64,000 nucleotides of DNA from Paraburkholderia phytofirmans PsJN (GCF_000020125.1 NC_010676.1:1922001-1986000), one strand, 5' to 3'. Numbered from the stretch's first letter, positions 27,920-37,979 are shown. Numbers and translations: made by a program. The notes: a model not told the origin generated them from the letters alone.

Positions 27920-28750
27920 TCAGCGCGCGCCGTCCGCCGCGACGCTTGCGCCGGACTGCAGTAACCATTCATGCGCCGGCTCGTTGTGTACGTGCCAGGT
28001 GCGACGCGGACCGGCCATCACATTCAGGTAGTAGAGGTCATAGCCGTGCGCGGCGGCAACCGGGTGATAGCCGCGCGGCACCAGCACGACGTGTTTGTCG
28101 TACGCCGCAAGCGTTTCGTCGAGACTGCGGTCGTCGGTATAGACGCGCTGAATCGCGAAGCCCTGCGGCGGCGAGACGCGATGGTAATAGGTTTCCTCGA
28201 GATAGGTCTGCTGCTCGCCATCGTCCGTATCGTGCCGGTGCGGCGGATAGCTCGACCAGTTGCCCGCGGGTGTCACCGACTCCACCACCAGCAAGCTCTC
28301 GGCCGGCTCGGTTTCCGGCAGGATGTGCCGTACGTGACGCAGGTTGGCACCAGCGCCGCGGGTTTCCTGCTTGACCTCGTCAGGTGCAATGAAGCGCGGC
28401 GGCAGACCGCCCTTCGCGGGCGCGGAGCAAACTCCGAGTTCGACGTCGTCCGTCGCCACGATCGTGTAGCGCGTATGCGGCGGCACGTACACGGACCACG
28501 GCGCGCCATCGAACGGCGACATCCGTGTGCCGATCTCGCGGCTCGCAAGTCCCTCGCAACCGACTGTTGCGTGCCCCTTGACGAGCACGACCACGACTTC
28601 GCGATCGCCCGTATCCCGAGTCACTGTCGCGCCGGGCACCAGGTCGAAAACATCGAAGCCGACGTATTTCCAGCCGGCGCTCGCCGGCGTGATATGGATG
28701 ATCTGGCCGTCTTTAGCATGCTTCGACGGTTTGACGAGCAGGTCGCTCAT
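27920..28750 (-). CDS. iolB: 5-deoxy-glucuronate isomerase-family protein
   Basis: A 276-residue cupin-fold sugar isomerase, IolB family. The diagnostic segment runs SSYPPHRHD, YLEETYYHRVSPPQGFAIQRVYTDD, VVLVPRGYHPVAAAHGYDLYYLNVMAGP, with metal-binding His and Glu. IolB converts 5-deoxy-D-glucuronate to 2-deoxy-5-keto-D-gluconate in inositol breakdown, but no other iol gene is in this window. It is the third gene of a uxuA-uxuB-iolB run, and the related KduI enzyme has reported side activity on hexuronates. ATG follows TTGGAGGAAGAC. It may therefore serve as the uronate isomerase that is otherwise absent here. Confidence 0.88.
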   Translation of the reverse strand: MSDLLVKPSKHAKDGQIIHITPASAGWKYVGFDVFDLVPGATVTRDTGDREVVVVLVKGHATVGCEGLASREIGTRMSPFDGAPWSVYVPPHTRYTIVATDDVELGVCSAPAKGGLPPRFIAPDEVKQETRGAGANLRHVRHILPETEPAESLLVVESVTPAGNWSSYPPHRHDTDDGEQQTYLEETYYHRVSPPQGFAIQRVYTDDRSLDETLAAYDKHVVLVPRGYHPVAAAHGYDLYYLNVMAGPRRTWHVHNEPAHEWLLQSGASVAADGAR

Positions 28751-28819
28751 GTCTTCCTCCAATTATTCAGGAATACTACTAGGCAGAACGTGTCCATCGC
28801 TGCAGCCACGTGCATGACC

Positions 28820-30298
28820 TCAAACGGCAAATGCGTCCATCGCTTTGACGACGCCTTGTGCACGAATCGCCGCCAGATGGCGTGCAACTTGCGCGACGAA
28901 GCGCGGGTGCGCGCACAGATCGCGTCCGAAAATCGGCTCGATTTCGAACAGTGTTCGTACCGCATCGGCGGCATCCGCGTGCAAGGTCGCGCGGACCGCT
29001 TCGGTCAGTCTGTCGGCAAGAGGATCCGCGATCGCGTAAGTGCGCCCCGTCTCATCGTGACCGCCGAGGTACGCGATCCAGCCGGCCAGCGCGAAGGCAA
29101 GACGTTCGGTCGGCGCGCCGCTTTTCAAGTTGGCACGCACGCTTTCGAGCCAGCGCTGCGGCAGTTTCTGCGAGCCGTCGGTGGCGATCTGCTGCAAGCG
29201 GTGATCTAACGCAGTGTTGCGAAAACGCGCGAACAGTTCAGCGCGATAGGTGGCCAAAGCGGGACGCGACAGCGTCGGCTCTACCTCGTCGCGCAACATG
29301 CTTTCGACAAAGTTCAGCACCGCCGGCGCGCCGATCGCCTGATCGACGGTGTCATAACCGATCAGCGACCCGAGGTACGCGAGCGCCGAATGCGCGCCGT
29401 TCAACATGCGCAATTTGGCCTGCTCATAGGGACGCGCGTCACCCACGAGCGTCGCGCCTGCGCGCTCCCACGCCGGCCGCGGCCCCGCGAAGCGGTCCTC
29501 GATCACCCATTGCGAAAACGGCTCGGTTATCACCGGCCACGCATCGTCGGCACCGAGCTGCTTCGCGACGCGCAGGCGATCGGCGTCGGTGGTGAGTGGC
29601 ACGATCCGATCCACCATCGTGTTGGGAAACGCGGCCTCTAGCTCGATCCAGTCGGCCAGCGCAGGATCCGTTTCGCGCGCGAACGCCAGCGTCAACGCGC
29701 GCATCGTATCGCCGTTGGACGGCAGGTTGTCGCATGACAGCACGGTAAACGGGCCCAAACCGGCCGCGCGGCGCAGCGCGAGCGCGCGCACGACGAAGCC
29801 GATTGCGCTTCGGGGCGCGGCGGCCGCGCGCAAATCATGGGCGATGTCGGGATGATCGAACTGCAATGCGCCGCTGGCCGGATTGCGGCAATAGCCTTTC
29901 TCGGTGATCGTCAGGCTGACGATATGGCAGCGCGGATCGGTCATCGCATCGAGCACGGCGGCGGGCGATTGCGGCGCGACGAGCGAAGCGATCAGCGCAC
30001 CGATGACCTGTAACGAATCCGCGGTGCCGTCGCGCACATCCACGGCATACAGATGATCTTGCGCGGTGAGCGCCTCCGACGTGTCCGCACGCCGCAACGA
30101 CACGCCGACGATACCCCAGCGGTGATCGCCAGCGCGCAATGCGTGCTCGGTGTAGAGGGCCTGGTGCGCACGATGAAACGCCCCAAGGCCCAGATGGACG
30201 ATGCCAGGTGCAAGGCTCGCGCGATCGTAGGCGGGAACGACGACTTTGCCGGCAGCGCGCGCCGCGAGCGAAGCCAGGGCGGCATTACTCAGCCGCAT
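28820..30298 (-). CDS. uxuB: D-fructuronate reductase / mannitol dehydrogenase family
   Basis: A 492-residue NAD-dependent polyol dehydrogenase (long-chain mannitol dehydrogenase family). The dinucleotide-binding start is [32 protein letters not shown] and [14 protein letters not shown] are conserved, and the catalytic Lys lies in [20 protein letters not shown]. Following uxuA with a 14-bp overlap, it most likely reduces D-fructuronate to D-mannonate. Sequence alone cannot exclude mannitol or tagaturonate as substrate. Translation is probably coupled to uxuA. Confidence 0.88.
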   Translation of the reverse strand: MRLSNAALASLAARAAGKVVVPAYDRASLAPGIVHLGLGAFHRAHQALYTEHALRAGDHRWGIVGVSLRRADTSEALTAQDHLYAVDVRDGTADSLQVIGALIASLVAPQSPAAVLDAMTDPRCHIVSLTITEKGYCRNPASGALQFDHPDIAHDLRAAAAPRSAIGFVVRALALRRAAGLGPFTVLSCDNLPSNGDTMRALTLAFARETDPALADWIELEAAFPNTMVDRIVPLTTDADRLRVAKQLGADDAWPVITEPFSQWVIEDRFAGPRPAWERAGATLVGDARPYEQAKLRMLNGAHSALAYLGSLIGYDTVDQAIGAPAVLNFVESMLRDEVEPTLSRPALATYRAELFARFRNTALDHRLQQIATDGSQKLPQRWLESVRANLKSGAPTERLAFALAGWIAYLGGHDETGRTYAIADPLADRLTEAVRATLHADAADAVRTLFEIEPIFGRDLCAHPRFVAQVARHLAAIRAQGVVKAMDAFAV

Positions 30299-31343
30299 GA
30301 TCGGCCGGATGTTTGGCGAGACCTTCCCAGATGCCGTTCAGGTAGACCGCACCCAGCGCGCGGTCGAACAGCCCATAGCCGGCGCGGCCTGTTTCGCCCC
30401 AGATCATTCGCCCATGGTCCGGCCTTGCATAGCCTTCAAAGCCGGTTTCGAAATAGGCTTTGACGATTTCCGCCATGTCGAGTGAGCCATCGGCTGAGCG
30501 ATGCGAAGTTTCATGAAAGTCGCCCGCGGCATTGGTTTGCACGTTACGCAGGTGGGCAAAATGAATCCGGCCACGTGCACCGAACTCCCGCACCAATGCC
30601 GGAATATCGTTCTGCAGGTCCGCGCCCAAGGACCCCGAACACAGCGTCAGGCCGTTGGCGGGATCGTCGACGATATCCAGCACGCGCTGCAGGTCCGCAC
30701 GATTCTTCACGATGCGCGGCAACCCGAAAATCGGCCGTGGCGGATCGTCGGGGTGGATCGCCATCTTGATGCCGGCTTCTTTGGCCACCGGAATGATCGC
30801 GCGCAGGAAGTAGTCGAGATTGGCCCAGAGTCCGGCTTCGTCAAGCGCTTCGTAGTCGCGCAGCAGGGCTTTCAACTGCTCGGGCCGATAGCTCGCGTCC
30901 CAGCCGGGCAACTGGATACCCTCGCTGACGTCGAGCTCGCGGATCGCTTGCGTGTCGAACGCGAGCGTCGTCGATCCATCGGGCAGGGGCATTTCCAGCG
31001 AGGTGCGGGTCCAGTCGAAAACGGGCATGAAGTTGTAGCAGACCACCTTCACGCCGCAAGCGCCGAGGTTACGCAGCGTCTGGCCGTAATTGACGATGAG
31101 CGTGTCGCGCGTCGGTTTGCCGAGCTTGATGTCCTCGTGCACCGGCACGCTTTCGATCACTTCCAGCGTCAGGCCGTGAGCCTCTATCTTCTCCTTCAGC
31201 GACCGGATCCTGTCGATCGGCCACACTTCGCCCACAGGCACGTCATAGATCGCCGAGACGACCCCGACCATGCCCGGAATCTGGCGGATATAGGCGAGCG
31301 GCACGGGGTCCGTGTCGCCGTACCAACGAAAAGTCATTTTCAC
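30285..31343 (-). CDS. uxuA: mannonate dehydratase
   Basis: A 352-residue TIM-barrel enzyme that dehydrates D-mannonate to 2-keto-3-deoxygluconate. [23 protein letters not shown] at the N-terminus, [16 protein letters not shown], the metal-site His in [22 protein letters not shown] and HFAHLRNVQ are the family signature. The GTG at 31343 is chosen because AGGAGG lies 7 bp before it; the ATG two codons later is too far from that site. It is the first gene of uxuA-uxuB-iolB and the second copy of the 69-bp element is about 155 bp upstream. Confidence 0.93.
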   Translation of the reverse strand: MKMTFRWYGDTDPVPLAYIRQIPGMVGVVSAIYDVPVGEVWPIDRIRSLKEKIEAHGLTLEVIESVPVHEDIKLGKPTRDTLIVNYGQTLRNLGACGVKVVCYNFMPVFDWTRTSLEMPLPDGSTTLAFDTQAIRELDVSEGIQLPGWDASYRPEQLKALLRDYEALDEAGLWANLDYFLRAIIPVAKEAGIKMAIHPDDPPRPIFGLPRIVKNRADLQRVLDIVDDPANGLTLCSGSLGADLQNDIPALVREFGARGRIHFAHLRNVQTNAAGDFHETSHRSADGSLDMAEIVKAYFETGFEGYARPDHGRMIWGETGRAGYGLFDRALGAVYLNGIWEGLAKHPADHAAE

Positions 31344-31499
31344 GTTCTAGCCTCCTCTTCGCATGCTCGTCTCGCCTTCGACGTAGACAGCGCATCGATA
31401 AATGGTCGGTCCAGCCCTTGCGCATCAGCCAGCCCGGCAAGGCGGAGTCCGGACGCCATACGCCTGGCGAATGCACGCATGGCGCACAGTGGGAAGTCT

Positions 31500-31568
31500 G
31501 CATACTAGCGACGTTCGACATGCCTTTATAATGAAAAATAGCGATTCATCTATACGATTATGGAATAC
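31500..31568. promoter_or_regulatory. 69-bp regulatory element, copy 2
   Basis: Second copy of the element at 26825-26893, aligned without gaps. Shared blocks are TTTATAATGAAAAATA, GCATA-TAG and ATGGAATAC. On the minus strand TAGTATGC at the low end is a plausible -10 for the uxuA operon, with the conserved part upstream as an activator site. The surrounding intergenic sequence (31344-31764) contains no supportable gene. Confidence 0.8.
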
Positions 31569-31764
31569 CAATAACCGCAGAAGTGCCGCCCTCCTGCTGC
31601 GCAAAACACCTTTGCGAGGACCAAATTGGGCTGCTTGGGTTGCGGCGCATCGCCGTTAGAAAGCGGATTACTGGCTTTCTCACGCATGAAGACGCGCGGA
31701 TGCAGGCGCCGGCTCGGCGGGGCCGTAGCCGGAAGCGATACGAGCCGGCAACCGCGCGTTGCCG

Positions 31765-33453
31765 CTAGCGCGGCCCGCTTCGTGCGCCCCGCGACGACGT
31801 AAGCGCAGCAGTCCGCGCCGGGCCAAACCGTGCGTCCAGATACGGCTCCATGCGCGCCGCCGGCATCGGCTGGCCGATGAAGTAACCCTGCGCGGCATCG
31901 CACCCGAGTTCCCTGACGAGAGCGAGTTGCGTTTCGGTCTCAACGCCTTCCGCCACCGTTCCCATGCCCAGCGCGTGCGCGAGCGTCACCATCGCTTCGA
32001 CCATCGCTCGAGCCTGATGACAGGTCTCCTCAACGGTGAGTCGCTGCACGAACGACTTGTCGATCTTGATGCGATCGACGGGCAGTTGTGTGAGGTACGC
32101 GAGGCTCGAGTAGCCGGTGCCGAAGTCGTCGAGCGAGACGGTTACGCCTAGCCTTCGCACGGCTGAAAGGGAGCGCGACGCCGCGACGAAGTCGCTCATG
32201 ACCACGGTCTCCGTCACTTCGATCTCGAGTACGGAAGCGCTCACGCCCGACGCCTCGGCCGCCTCCGAAACCAGTGCGGCGAGATCGCAATTCTGGATCG
32301 TCGTGGCCGAGAGATTGACGGCGATCTTGAACGGCGCGTGGTCCGGTGCCTGCCATTGCGCCGCCTGGCGGAACGCGCGACGAATTAGCCATTCACCCGT
32401 CGCCTCATAGGCGGGCGATTCAAGCAGCACGTCGAGGAAGTCGCCCGGCGTGAGCAGGCCCAGCTTGGGATGGTTCCAGCGCAAAAGCGCTTCGGCGCCG
32501 TAGACACGGCCCGTGCCCAGATCCAGTTGTGGCTGGTAGTGCAGTTCGAACTGATGCGAGGCGCTCGCGCTTTCCAGATCCGCGCGCAGCCGCAGGCGAT
32601 GAGCGAGGCGCTGCGCATCCTCCTTACCGAACGACCACACCTGCGAGCCGCCTGCGCGCTTCGCGTGATACATCGCAGTGTCAGCGTTGCGTAGCAACTC
32701 GCCTGCGTCCGACGCCGACACGGGGTAGCGCGCCACGCCGATGCTCGCGCCCACCGGCGCGCGCACTGAAGGCGTCTGGACAGGTTCGCGCATGCGCACT
32801 ATGACCTCGCGCGCGACTCGCACAGCCTCGCCCTCGGGCGCGTCGACGAGGAAAATCACGAATTCGTCGCCGCCAATACGCGATGCATGGATGCGTTCGG
32901 TGAGCAAGTCCGAAAGACGCTCGCCGACGACGCGCAGCACTTCATCCCCCGCCGCGTGACCGAACGAATCGTTGATGTCCTTGAAGCGGTCGAGGTCGAT
33001 GAAGAGCAGATCGACAGAATCGGCCGCGCCTTCGTCGATGAGACGGTTCAGGCGCAGCAGCAGTTCGCGCCGGTTGATGAGTCCGGTCAATTCATCGTGC
33101 GTGGCCTGGCGGGACAAAAGTTCGGAGATCGCACGCGCTTCGGTCACGTCGCGAACCAGCACGATGAGGCCGTCCTCGCATGGAAACGCCCGCACTTCGA
33201 ACCATGTATCGAGCGGCGCGTAGAAGGCGGTTGCACTGCTGGGCAGACCGGTCTCGGCCGCCTGCCGATAGGCCGTCTCGTAGCTCGACCCAATGAGGTC
33301 CGGGTATTCGGCCCAGATCTCCTGGCCCAGCAGATCCGCCGGCCGGCGCTTCAGCAGTCGCGCAGCGGTGCGGTTGATGTTTCGAAACTTCCACTCCCGG
33401 TCGAGCGACATCACCCCGTCCGTGATGTGATCGAGCACCTGAAAATCTTCCAT
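31765..33453 (-). CDS. PAS-GGDEF-EAL cyclic-di-GMP enzyme
   Basis: A 562-residue cytoplasmic signalling protein. It has an N-terminal PAS domain (about 5-110), a GGDEF diguanylate cyclase domain (about 115-275, intact GGDEF at 194-198) and an EAL phosphodiesterase domain (about 295-545, EAL at 321-323, with DDFGTGYSS and the EGVET loop). The RxxD inhibitory site is absent (RIHA at that position). With both catalytic motifs intact, activity could be bifunctional; the PAS domain probably senses a small ligand or redox state. ATG follows GGGGGAGCAAAGGC. No membrane segments are present. Confidence 0.93.
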   Translation of the reverse strand: MEDFQVLDHITDGVMSLDREWKFRNINRTAARLLKRRPADLLGQEIWAEYPDLIGSSYETAYRQAAETGLPSSATAFYAPLDTWFEVRAFPCEDGLIVLVRDVTEARAISELLSRQATHDELTGLINRRELLLRLNRLIDEGAADSVDLLFIDLDRFKDINDSFGHAAGDEVLRVVGERLSDLLTERIHASRIGGDEFVIFLVDAPEGEAVRVAREVIVRMREPVQTPSVRAPVGASIGVARYPVSASDAGELLRNADTAMYHAKRAGGSQVWSFGKEDAQRLAHRLRLRADLESASASHQFELHYQPQLDLGTGRVYGAEALLRWNHPKLGLLTPGDFLDVLLESPAYEATGEWLIRRAFRQAAQWQAPDHAPFKIAVNLSATTIQNCDLAALVSEAAEASGVSASVLEIEVTETVVMSDFVAASRSLSAVRRLGVTVSLDDFGTGYSSLAYLTQLPVDRIKIDKSFVQRLTVEETCHQARAMVEAMVTLAHALGMGTVAEGVETETQLALVRELGCDAAQGYFIGQPMPAARMEPYLDARFGPARTAALTSSRGARSGPR

Positions 33454-33612
33454 GCCTTTGCTCCCCCTCGAGGGACCGATGCCGCGGTCCCACTATGTCT
33501 GAATCGCCAACATTGCGTATCGTAGGAGGATGGACGGTGTTTGTGAACTGAAAAGCTTTGCTGGGCAGAGGCGTGCCCAGTCATAGATCGTTGATTTTGC
33601 GAGCGGATACCC

Positions 33613-33744
33613 GTTGAAGCGCTAACTGTCGCCGTTCTCGCGGAGATTGGCTACTCTTCGAGCGAGATGGCGGAGTTGCTCCTGGAAGGCGCCGTTGTCG
33701 GAGACGACGTTGCCTGGCATCATCTCCCCGCCCCCACCTCGTAA
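33613..33744 (+). pseudogene. C-terminal remnant of a CaiB/BaiF CoA-transferase gene
   Basis: An open stretch without a start encodes VLAEIGYSSSEMAELLLEGAVVGDD followed by a stop at 33742. This matches the closing segment of CaiB/BaiF-type CoA-transferases (LxEIGYS-x-x-EI-x-x-L-x-x-x-GVV). About 95% of the gene is missing. It overlaps the 3' end of the convergent amidase gene by 25 bp. Confidence 0.62.
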
Positions 33745-35240
33745 GCATACGCAAACCCTAACAATCTCCCCTCATCCCATTGCCGCCCCACAAAAATCAA
33801 CCCAAACGGCGCACCCGACGCATAAAACCCCGCAGGCACCGCAATCCCCGGCAAGCCTGCAATATTGATTTCGCCCACCGTCGTCTCCTGAATGACATCC
33901 TGGCCATGAAGTGCGGGAAGCTCACCGCGCATCTGCGGGAACACCAGTCCATCGAGCCGTTGCGCATCCATCACCGCATTGAAGATCCGCAGATAACGCG
34001 CCTTCACGTCGACGAATTCAGGCATCTCGGGCGGCACCGACGGATCGGCCATTGCGGCCGTGAAATCCGCGAGACTATGCAGATATCGCAGTATCCCTTG
34101 CGCTCCAAAAGCATCGTCATCCTTCGTCGCCGCGGCGAATTCCGCGAAGGTCTTCAACGGCGCATGCTTGCCGAGCCGCTGGAGATACTTCTCCAGATCG
34201 TACGGAATCGACTCGAGACCGCGCGCATCGAAATGCGCCAGCGGCGGAGTCGGCTTCCTCAGTTCGGCGAACCCGGAGCCCGCGAACGGGTCGTCGACGA
34301 GAATCGCACCCAGACCGGCCAGTTCGCCCTTGACCCGCTCATACAGCACGGCAGCTTCATCGGACAAAGGCTGATTGCGCCAGCCCGGGCCATATAGCCC
34401 GATGCGCTTGCCGCGCAGCGCGTTCGGGTCCAGCGCCGCGGTATACCCTCCTTCCGGTTGCCGGCCGACGCTCGCGAGTGTCTTCGGATCTTCGCTCGAA
34501 TAGCCCGCGAGCACGTCGAGGCACAGCGCGGCATCCCTCACGTTTCGTGCAATGGGCCCCACCACGTCGCGATTACCCGACAGCGGCACCACGCCCGCAT
34601 TCGGCACCAGCCCGATAGTCGGTTTGATTCCGACCAGGTTCTGCGCCGACGCGGGGTTCTGAATCGATCCGCCGGTCTCTTCCGCGAGGCCGAGTACGGC
34701 CATGCACGACGCCACCGCCGATGCCGTGCCCGCACTGCTGCCGCCCGGCACCCGATCGGGCATCACGACATTGATCGTGGGGCCCGCCCAGCTATCGTTC
34801 GCATGCGAGCCGGTGTGGCTCAGGATCGGCACGTTCGTCTTGCCGAGCAGAATCGCACCCGCGCGGCGCATCCGCGCGACGACCGGCGCATCACGCTCGG
34901 GCATCAGGTCGACGCCGCCTTTCTTGCTGTACAACTTCGCCCATCCCGCGGTGGTCGGAAAGCCGACCATGTCCATAGGATCCTTGATGACGACCGGCAC
35001 GCCGGCAAGCGGACCCAGCGGTTCGCCGGCAGCGCGCCGTTCGTCGATCCGGCGCGCGTCGTCGACGGCCGCCGGGTTCAGGAAAATCACTGCGTTGTAC
35101 TTCCCGTTGTCGCGCTCGATCCTATCGAAACAGGCGCGCGCCAGCTGCTCGGCCGTGAATGTGCCGGCCTTGAAACCAGCCTGCACGGCCTCAACCGTCA
35201 GGGCGTCCAGATCGATATCCATCGCACTGCCTCGTTCCAT
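33720..35240 (-). CDS. amidase-signature hydrolase
   Basis: A 506-residue amidase of the amidase-signature family, which hydrolyses carboxamides to acid and ammonia. The catalytic Ser-cisSer-Lys triad is intact as K86 (VIKDPMD), S168 (PGGSSAGTAS) and S192 (ETGGSIQNPAS), with the usual 24-residue spacing. The ATG at 35240 follows AGGAGCATGGA, better than the frame start at 35300. It is the last gene of the amide operon, 28 bp after the SDR gene. Confidence 0.92.
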   Translation of the reverse strand: MERGSAMDIDLDALTVEAVQAGFKAGTFTAEQLARACFDRIERDNGKYNAVIFLNPAAVDDARRIDERRAAGEPLGPLAGVPVVIKDPMDMVGFPTTAGWAKLYSKKGGVDLMPERDAPVVARMRRAGAILLGKTNVPILSHTGSHANDSWAGPTINVVMPDRVPGGSSAGTASAVASCMAVLGLAEETGGSIQNPASAQNLVGIKPTIGLVPNAGVVPLSGNRDVVGPIARNVRDAALCLDVLAGYSSEDPKTLASVGRQPEGGYTAALDPNALRGKRIGLYGPGWRNQPLSDEAAVLYERVKGELAGLGAILVDDPFAGSGFAELRKPTPPLAHFDARGLESIPYDLEKYLQRLGKHAPLKTFAEFAAATKDDDAFGAQGILRYLHSLADFTAAMADPSVPPEMPEFVDVKARYLRIFNAVMDAQRLDGLVFPQMRGELPALHGQDVIQETTVGEINIAGLPGIAVPAGFYASGAPFGLIFVGRQWDEGRLLGFAYAYEVGAGR

Positions 35241-35268
35241 TCCATGCTCCTGTTGATTTGACCGTATG

Positions 35269-36033
35269 TCAGAGCTGCACGCCGCGTGTGAGTGCTCCAT
35301 CGACGACGAAGTTTGTTCCGCTCACAAAACTCGCCGCCGGACTCGCGATGAACGCCACCGCGTTAGCGATTTCCTGCGGGCGTCCCATGCGCCCAGTCGG
35401 ATTCAATGCGAGCGCGCGTTCGAATAGCGCCGCATCGTTATGCTCGATCCAGTCCCACACGCCGCCCTCGAAATACACATTCCCGGGCGACACCGTGTTC
35501 GCGCGAATGCCCTTCGACGCAAGCTGATTTGCGAGCCCCTGTATGTAGTGAACGATCGCGGCCTTGAACACGCCATAAGGACCCGCCGCGAAATCGATCT
35601 CGCGTCCCGACACGCTCGATATCGCGACGATCGACGCGGCCCGGCTCGCTTCGAGATACGGCATCGCCGCATCGACGAGATGGACGGTGCCGAGCAGATC
35701 GGTTTCGAATTCCTTGCGCCACGATTCAATGTCGTTGCCGATCGCGAGCGCGCTTACATTCGCCACGACTATGTCGAGGCCGCCCCACTCCGAGCCGATA
35801 CGCTCGACCCAAGCTTTGAGCGCGGCGCCATCCGATACATCCACTGCCGCGCCCGATGCGCGCGCGCCGCTCAGTTCGGTGAGCGCGCTAACGGTCGCCT
35901 CGACGGCAGCCGGATCGCGTGCGCAAATGGCGACCTCGGCACCTTCCGCTGCGAGCGTCCGCGCAATGGCGAGCCCAATGCCCTTGGTGCCGCCGGTCAC
36001 GACCGCCTTCAAACCCTTCAGTTGCAGATCCAT
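35269..36033 (-). CDS. short-chain dehydrogenase/reductase
   Basis: A 254-residue SDR. The cofactor motif TGGTKGIG lies at 13-20, and the catalytic Ser (SS at 139-140), Y153 and K157 are present; the active Tyr is in GPYGVFKAA. It oxidises or reduces an alcohol/ketone with NAD(P). Nothing in the sequence gives the substrate. It sits between amiR and the amidase gene in the amide operon, which suggests it acts on the acid or alcohol left after amide hydrolysis or on the amide itself. Confidence 0.9.
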   Translation of the reverse strand: MDLQLKGLKAVVTGGTKGIGLAIARTLAAEGAEVAICARDPAAVEATVSALTELSGARASGAAVDVSDGAALKAWVERIGSEWGGLDIVVANVSALAIGNDIESWRKEFETDLLGTVHLVDAAMPYLEASRAASIVAISSVSGREIDFAAGPYGVFKAAIVHYIQGLANQLASKGIRANTVSPGNVYFEGGVWDWIEHNDAALFERALALNPTGRMGRPQEIANAVAFIASPAASFVSGTNFVVDGALTRGVQL

Positions 36034-36091
36034 GTTCGAAGCTCCTGTGCAGGTGTTTGCATGTCCGTTACCCGATAGAGCGACTGCGCGC

Positions 36092-36742
36092 TCACTCTTT
36101 ATCGTGCCCCTCGCCTGAGGTCATGCCGCGAGAAATCTGCAGCACTTCGCTTGCCTGAATGACGGAGTGACAGAGGTCGTCGATAGTCACGCGCTTTTCC
36201 ATCGCCTGCGCGCGCAGCATGTCGTAGGCCTCGCGTTCGCTCACGCTATGCATGGTCATCAGAATTTTTTTCGCTTCCTGCAAATGCCGGCTGTCGAGCA
36301 GCTTCTGTTCCAACTTGGCGATACGCTGCGCGTGCTGGCGCGAACGCTTTGCGTGATACAGCGCCATCACCACCGTCGACAGCAAGCCCGATGCGCGCAC
36401 CGGTGTCGTTACGATGCCGTCCGCGCCGAGCTTGATCGCCTGATCGATGAAGGTCGGATTCTCGTAGGCCACCACGCAGATGACGGGCGGCGCGTCCGGT
36501 CCCGACCATTCGCCCTTGGGCGCGCGCTCGTCAGGCCGCAATGCACGGAATACCAGGTCGACGCGCTCCGTCAGCGTGTCCACGGGCGGCCAGCATCGTT
36601 CGACCTGAAAGCCCATGCGCCGAAGGTGGTTCGTGAGCGTCACCCCGTCGTCATCGTCGGGATGAAAAACGACCACGCGCGCATTGCGCTCGAGGATCGA
36701 ACTGGTGAGGCTCCGTTGGCCTCTGTCCGGGCGCGCGCTCAC
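36092..36742 (-). CDS. amiR: ANTAR-domain antiterminator (AmiR-like)
   Basis: A 216-residue RNA-binding transcription antiterminator. The N-terminal half (about 20-135) is a degenerate receiver-like domain (VVVFHPDDDDGVTLTNHLRRMGFQVERCWP) without a normal phosphorylation site, followed by a coiled coil (RSRQHAQRIAKLEQKL). The C-terminal ANTAR domain spans about 155-210 (LQEAKKILMTMHSVSEREAYDMLRAQAM). This is AmiR architecture. The GTG start lies one base after the amiC stop, as in Pseudomonas, where AmiC sequesters AmiR. It is the likely partner of the terminator in the operon leader at 43706-43742. Confidence 0.93.
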   Translation of the reverse strand: MSARPDRGQRSLTSSILERNARVVVFHPDDDDGVTLTNHLRRMGFQVERCWPPVDTLTERVDLVFRALRPDERAPKGEWSGPDAPPVICVVAYENPTFIDQAIKLGADGIVTTPVRASGLLSTVVMALYHAKRSRQHAQRIAKLEQKLLDSRHLQEAKKILMTMHSVSEREAYDMLRAQAMEKRVTIDDLCHSVIQASEVLQISRGMTSGEGHDKE

Positions 36743-36743
36743 G

Positions 36744-37898
36744 TCAGTAGTCCCGCGTGCTCAATTTCGTGACCCAGTCCCCGAGCGTCTGACGCGTCAT
36801 ATAGGGATCTGGCCCGACGGCGAACTTCGATTCGCGCAGAATAGTGAACTGGCCGTCGGCATTGACGCGGCCAATGCGCGGATAGAGGGCCATGTGATGA
36901 TTGACCGGATCGATGCGCACCCGGCCTTGCGGCGCGGTGAATTCCGAGCCGAGGAGATGCGGCATGATGGTGCCGAGTTCGTCCGAGCCGGCACGCGCGA
37001 ACGCTTCCGCGAACATATGCATCTGATAATAGGCGGCTTCCCAGTTCATGTCGGTTGGCGTGTGCGCGCCGAAGCGCACCTGATGATGTCGCACGGCGCG
37101 ATGATTCTCCGGCGTATCGACGCTCTGAAAATAAGGCGCAGCCGTGAAATGCCCTGTCGCGATGCCGCGTTGCATCGCCTGAATCTCCGTCTCGGACGTG
37201 TTGAGGCTGCCGATCGGCATGCTGGCCGGATCGAGGCCCGCGCGCGCATAGGCCTCATAGAGATAAGGCACCGTCTCTCCGATGACCGTGCAAAAGATCC
37301 AGTCCGGCGACTTGCGCCCGATATCCGCGACGACCTGGTCGAACTGGTCGCGCGTGGCGTCGAGCGACAGATAGCGCTCGCCGAGGATCGCGCCTTCGGG
37401 ATGTTGAAGCAGCAGCTCCTGCATCGTCCGGTTGCATTCGTACGGATAGACATAGCTGGAACCGACGAAGTACACGCGTGCACCGAACGTCTCCGTCATG
37501 AAGTCCGCGAGTTGCACACCGTTCTGGTTCGGCGACGCGCCGCTGTAGATGATGTTGTCCGAATACTCGAAGCCCTCGTACATCTGCGCGTAGATCAGCA
37601 GCCGGTTGTGCTTCTCGACGACCGGCAGCATCGCCTTGCGGCTGGTCGACGTATAGCCGCCGAAAATGGTATTGACGCCGTCCTTCACGATAAGCCGCTC
37701 CGCAAGCTCGCGAAACGCGGCCGGATCGGAGCCGGGATCGTAGTGAAGCGCGACGAGTTCGCGTCCGCCTATGCCGCCGCGCGCGTTGATCTCCTCGACG
37801 GCGAGGCATGCGCCGCGCCATTGAGACTGTTCGAGCAACGCGGTCGAACCGGTCGTCGAGCTAAGCAGGCCCACACGGATGGGATCGGATAATGCCAT
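36744..37898 (-). CDS. amiC: amide-sensing regulator (AmiC-like)
   Basis: A 384-residue periplasmic-binding-protein-fold protein without a signal peptide, so it is cytoplasmic. SDPIRVGLLSSTTGSTALLEQSQWRGACLAVEEINARGGIGG and the GGYTSTSRKAMLPVVEKHNRLLIYAQMYEGFEYS block match AmiC, the negative regulator that binds amide and releases AmiR. The ATG at 37898 is preferred over 37931. It is next to amiR, with one base between stop and start. Confidence 0.92.
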   Translation of the reverse strand: MALSDPIRVGLLSSTTGSTALLEQSQWRGACLAVEEINARGGIGGRELVALHYDPGSDPAAFRELAERLIVKDGVNTIFGGYTSTSRKAMLPVVEKHNRLLIYAQMYEGFEYSDNIIYSGASPNQNGVQLADFMTETFGARVYFVGSSYVYPYECNRTMQELLLQHPEGAILGERYLSLDATRDQFDQVVADIGRKSPDWIFCTVIGETVPYLYEAYARAGLDPASMPIGSLNTSETEIQAMQRGIATGHFTAAPYFQSVDTPENHRAVRHHQVRFGAHTPTDMNWEAAYYQMHMFAEAFARAGSDELGTIMPHLLGSEFTAPQGRVRIDPVNHHMALYPRIGRVNADGQFTILRESKFAVGPDPYMTRQTLGDWVTKLSTRDY

Positions 37899-37979
37899 TT
37901 CTTGACGTGCTCTCGTATGCGCGCGGAGCATAGGCTCCGCACTTTTGTCGTCTTACTTCGATTCTTCCCGCTGATGCGC

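Noticed and set aside
26721..28031. 436-codon plus-strand frame over lysR
   Set aside because: Out-of-frame shadow; the LysR frame has the family domains and a ribosome site.
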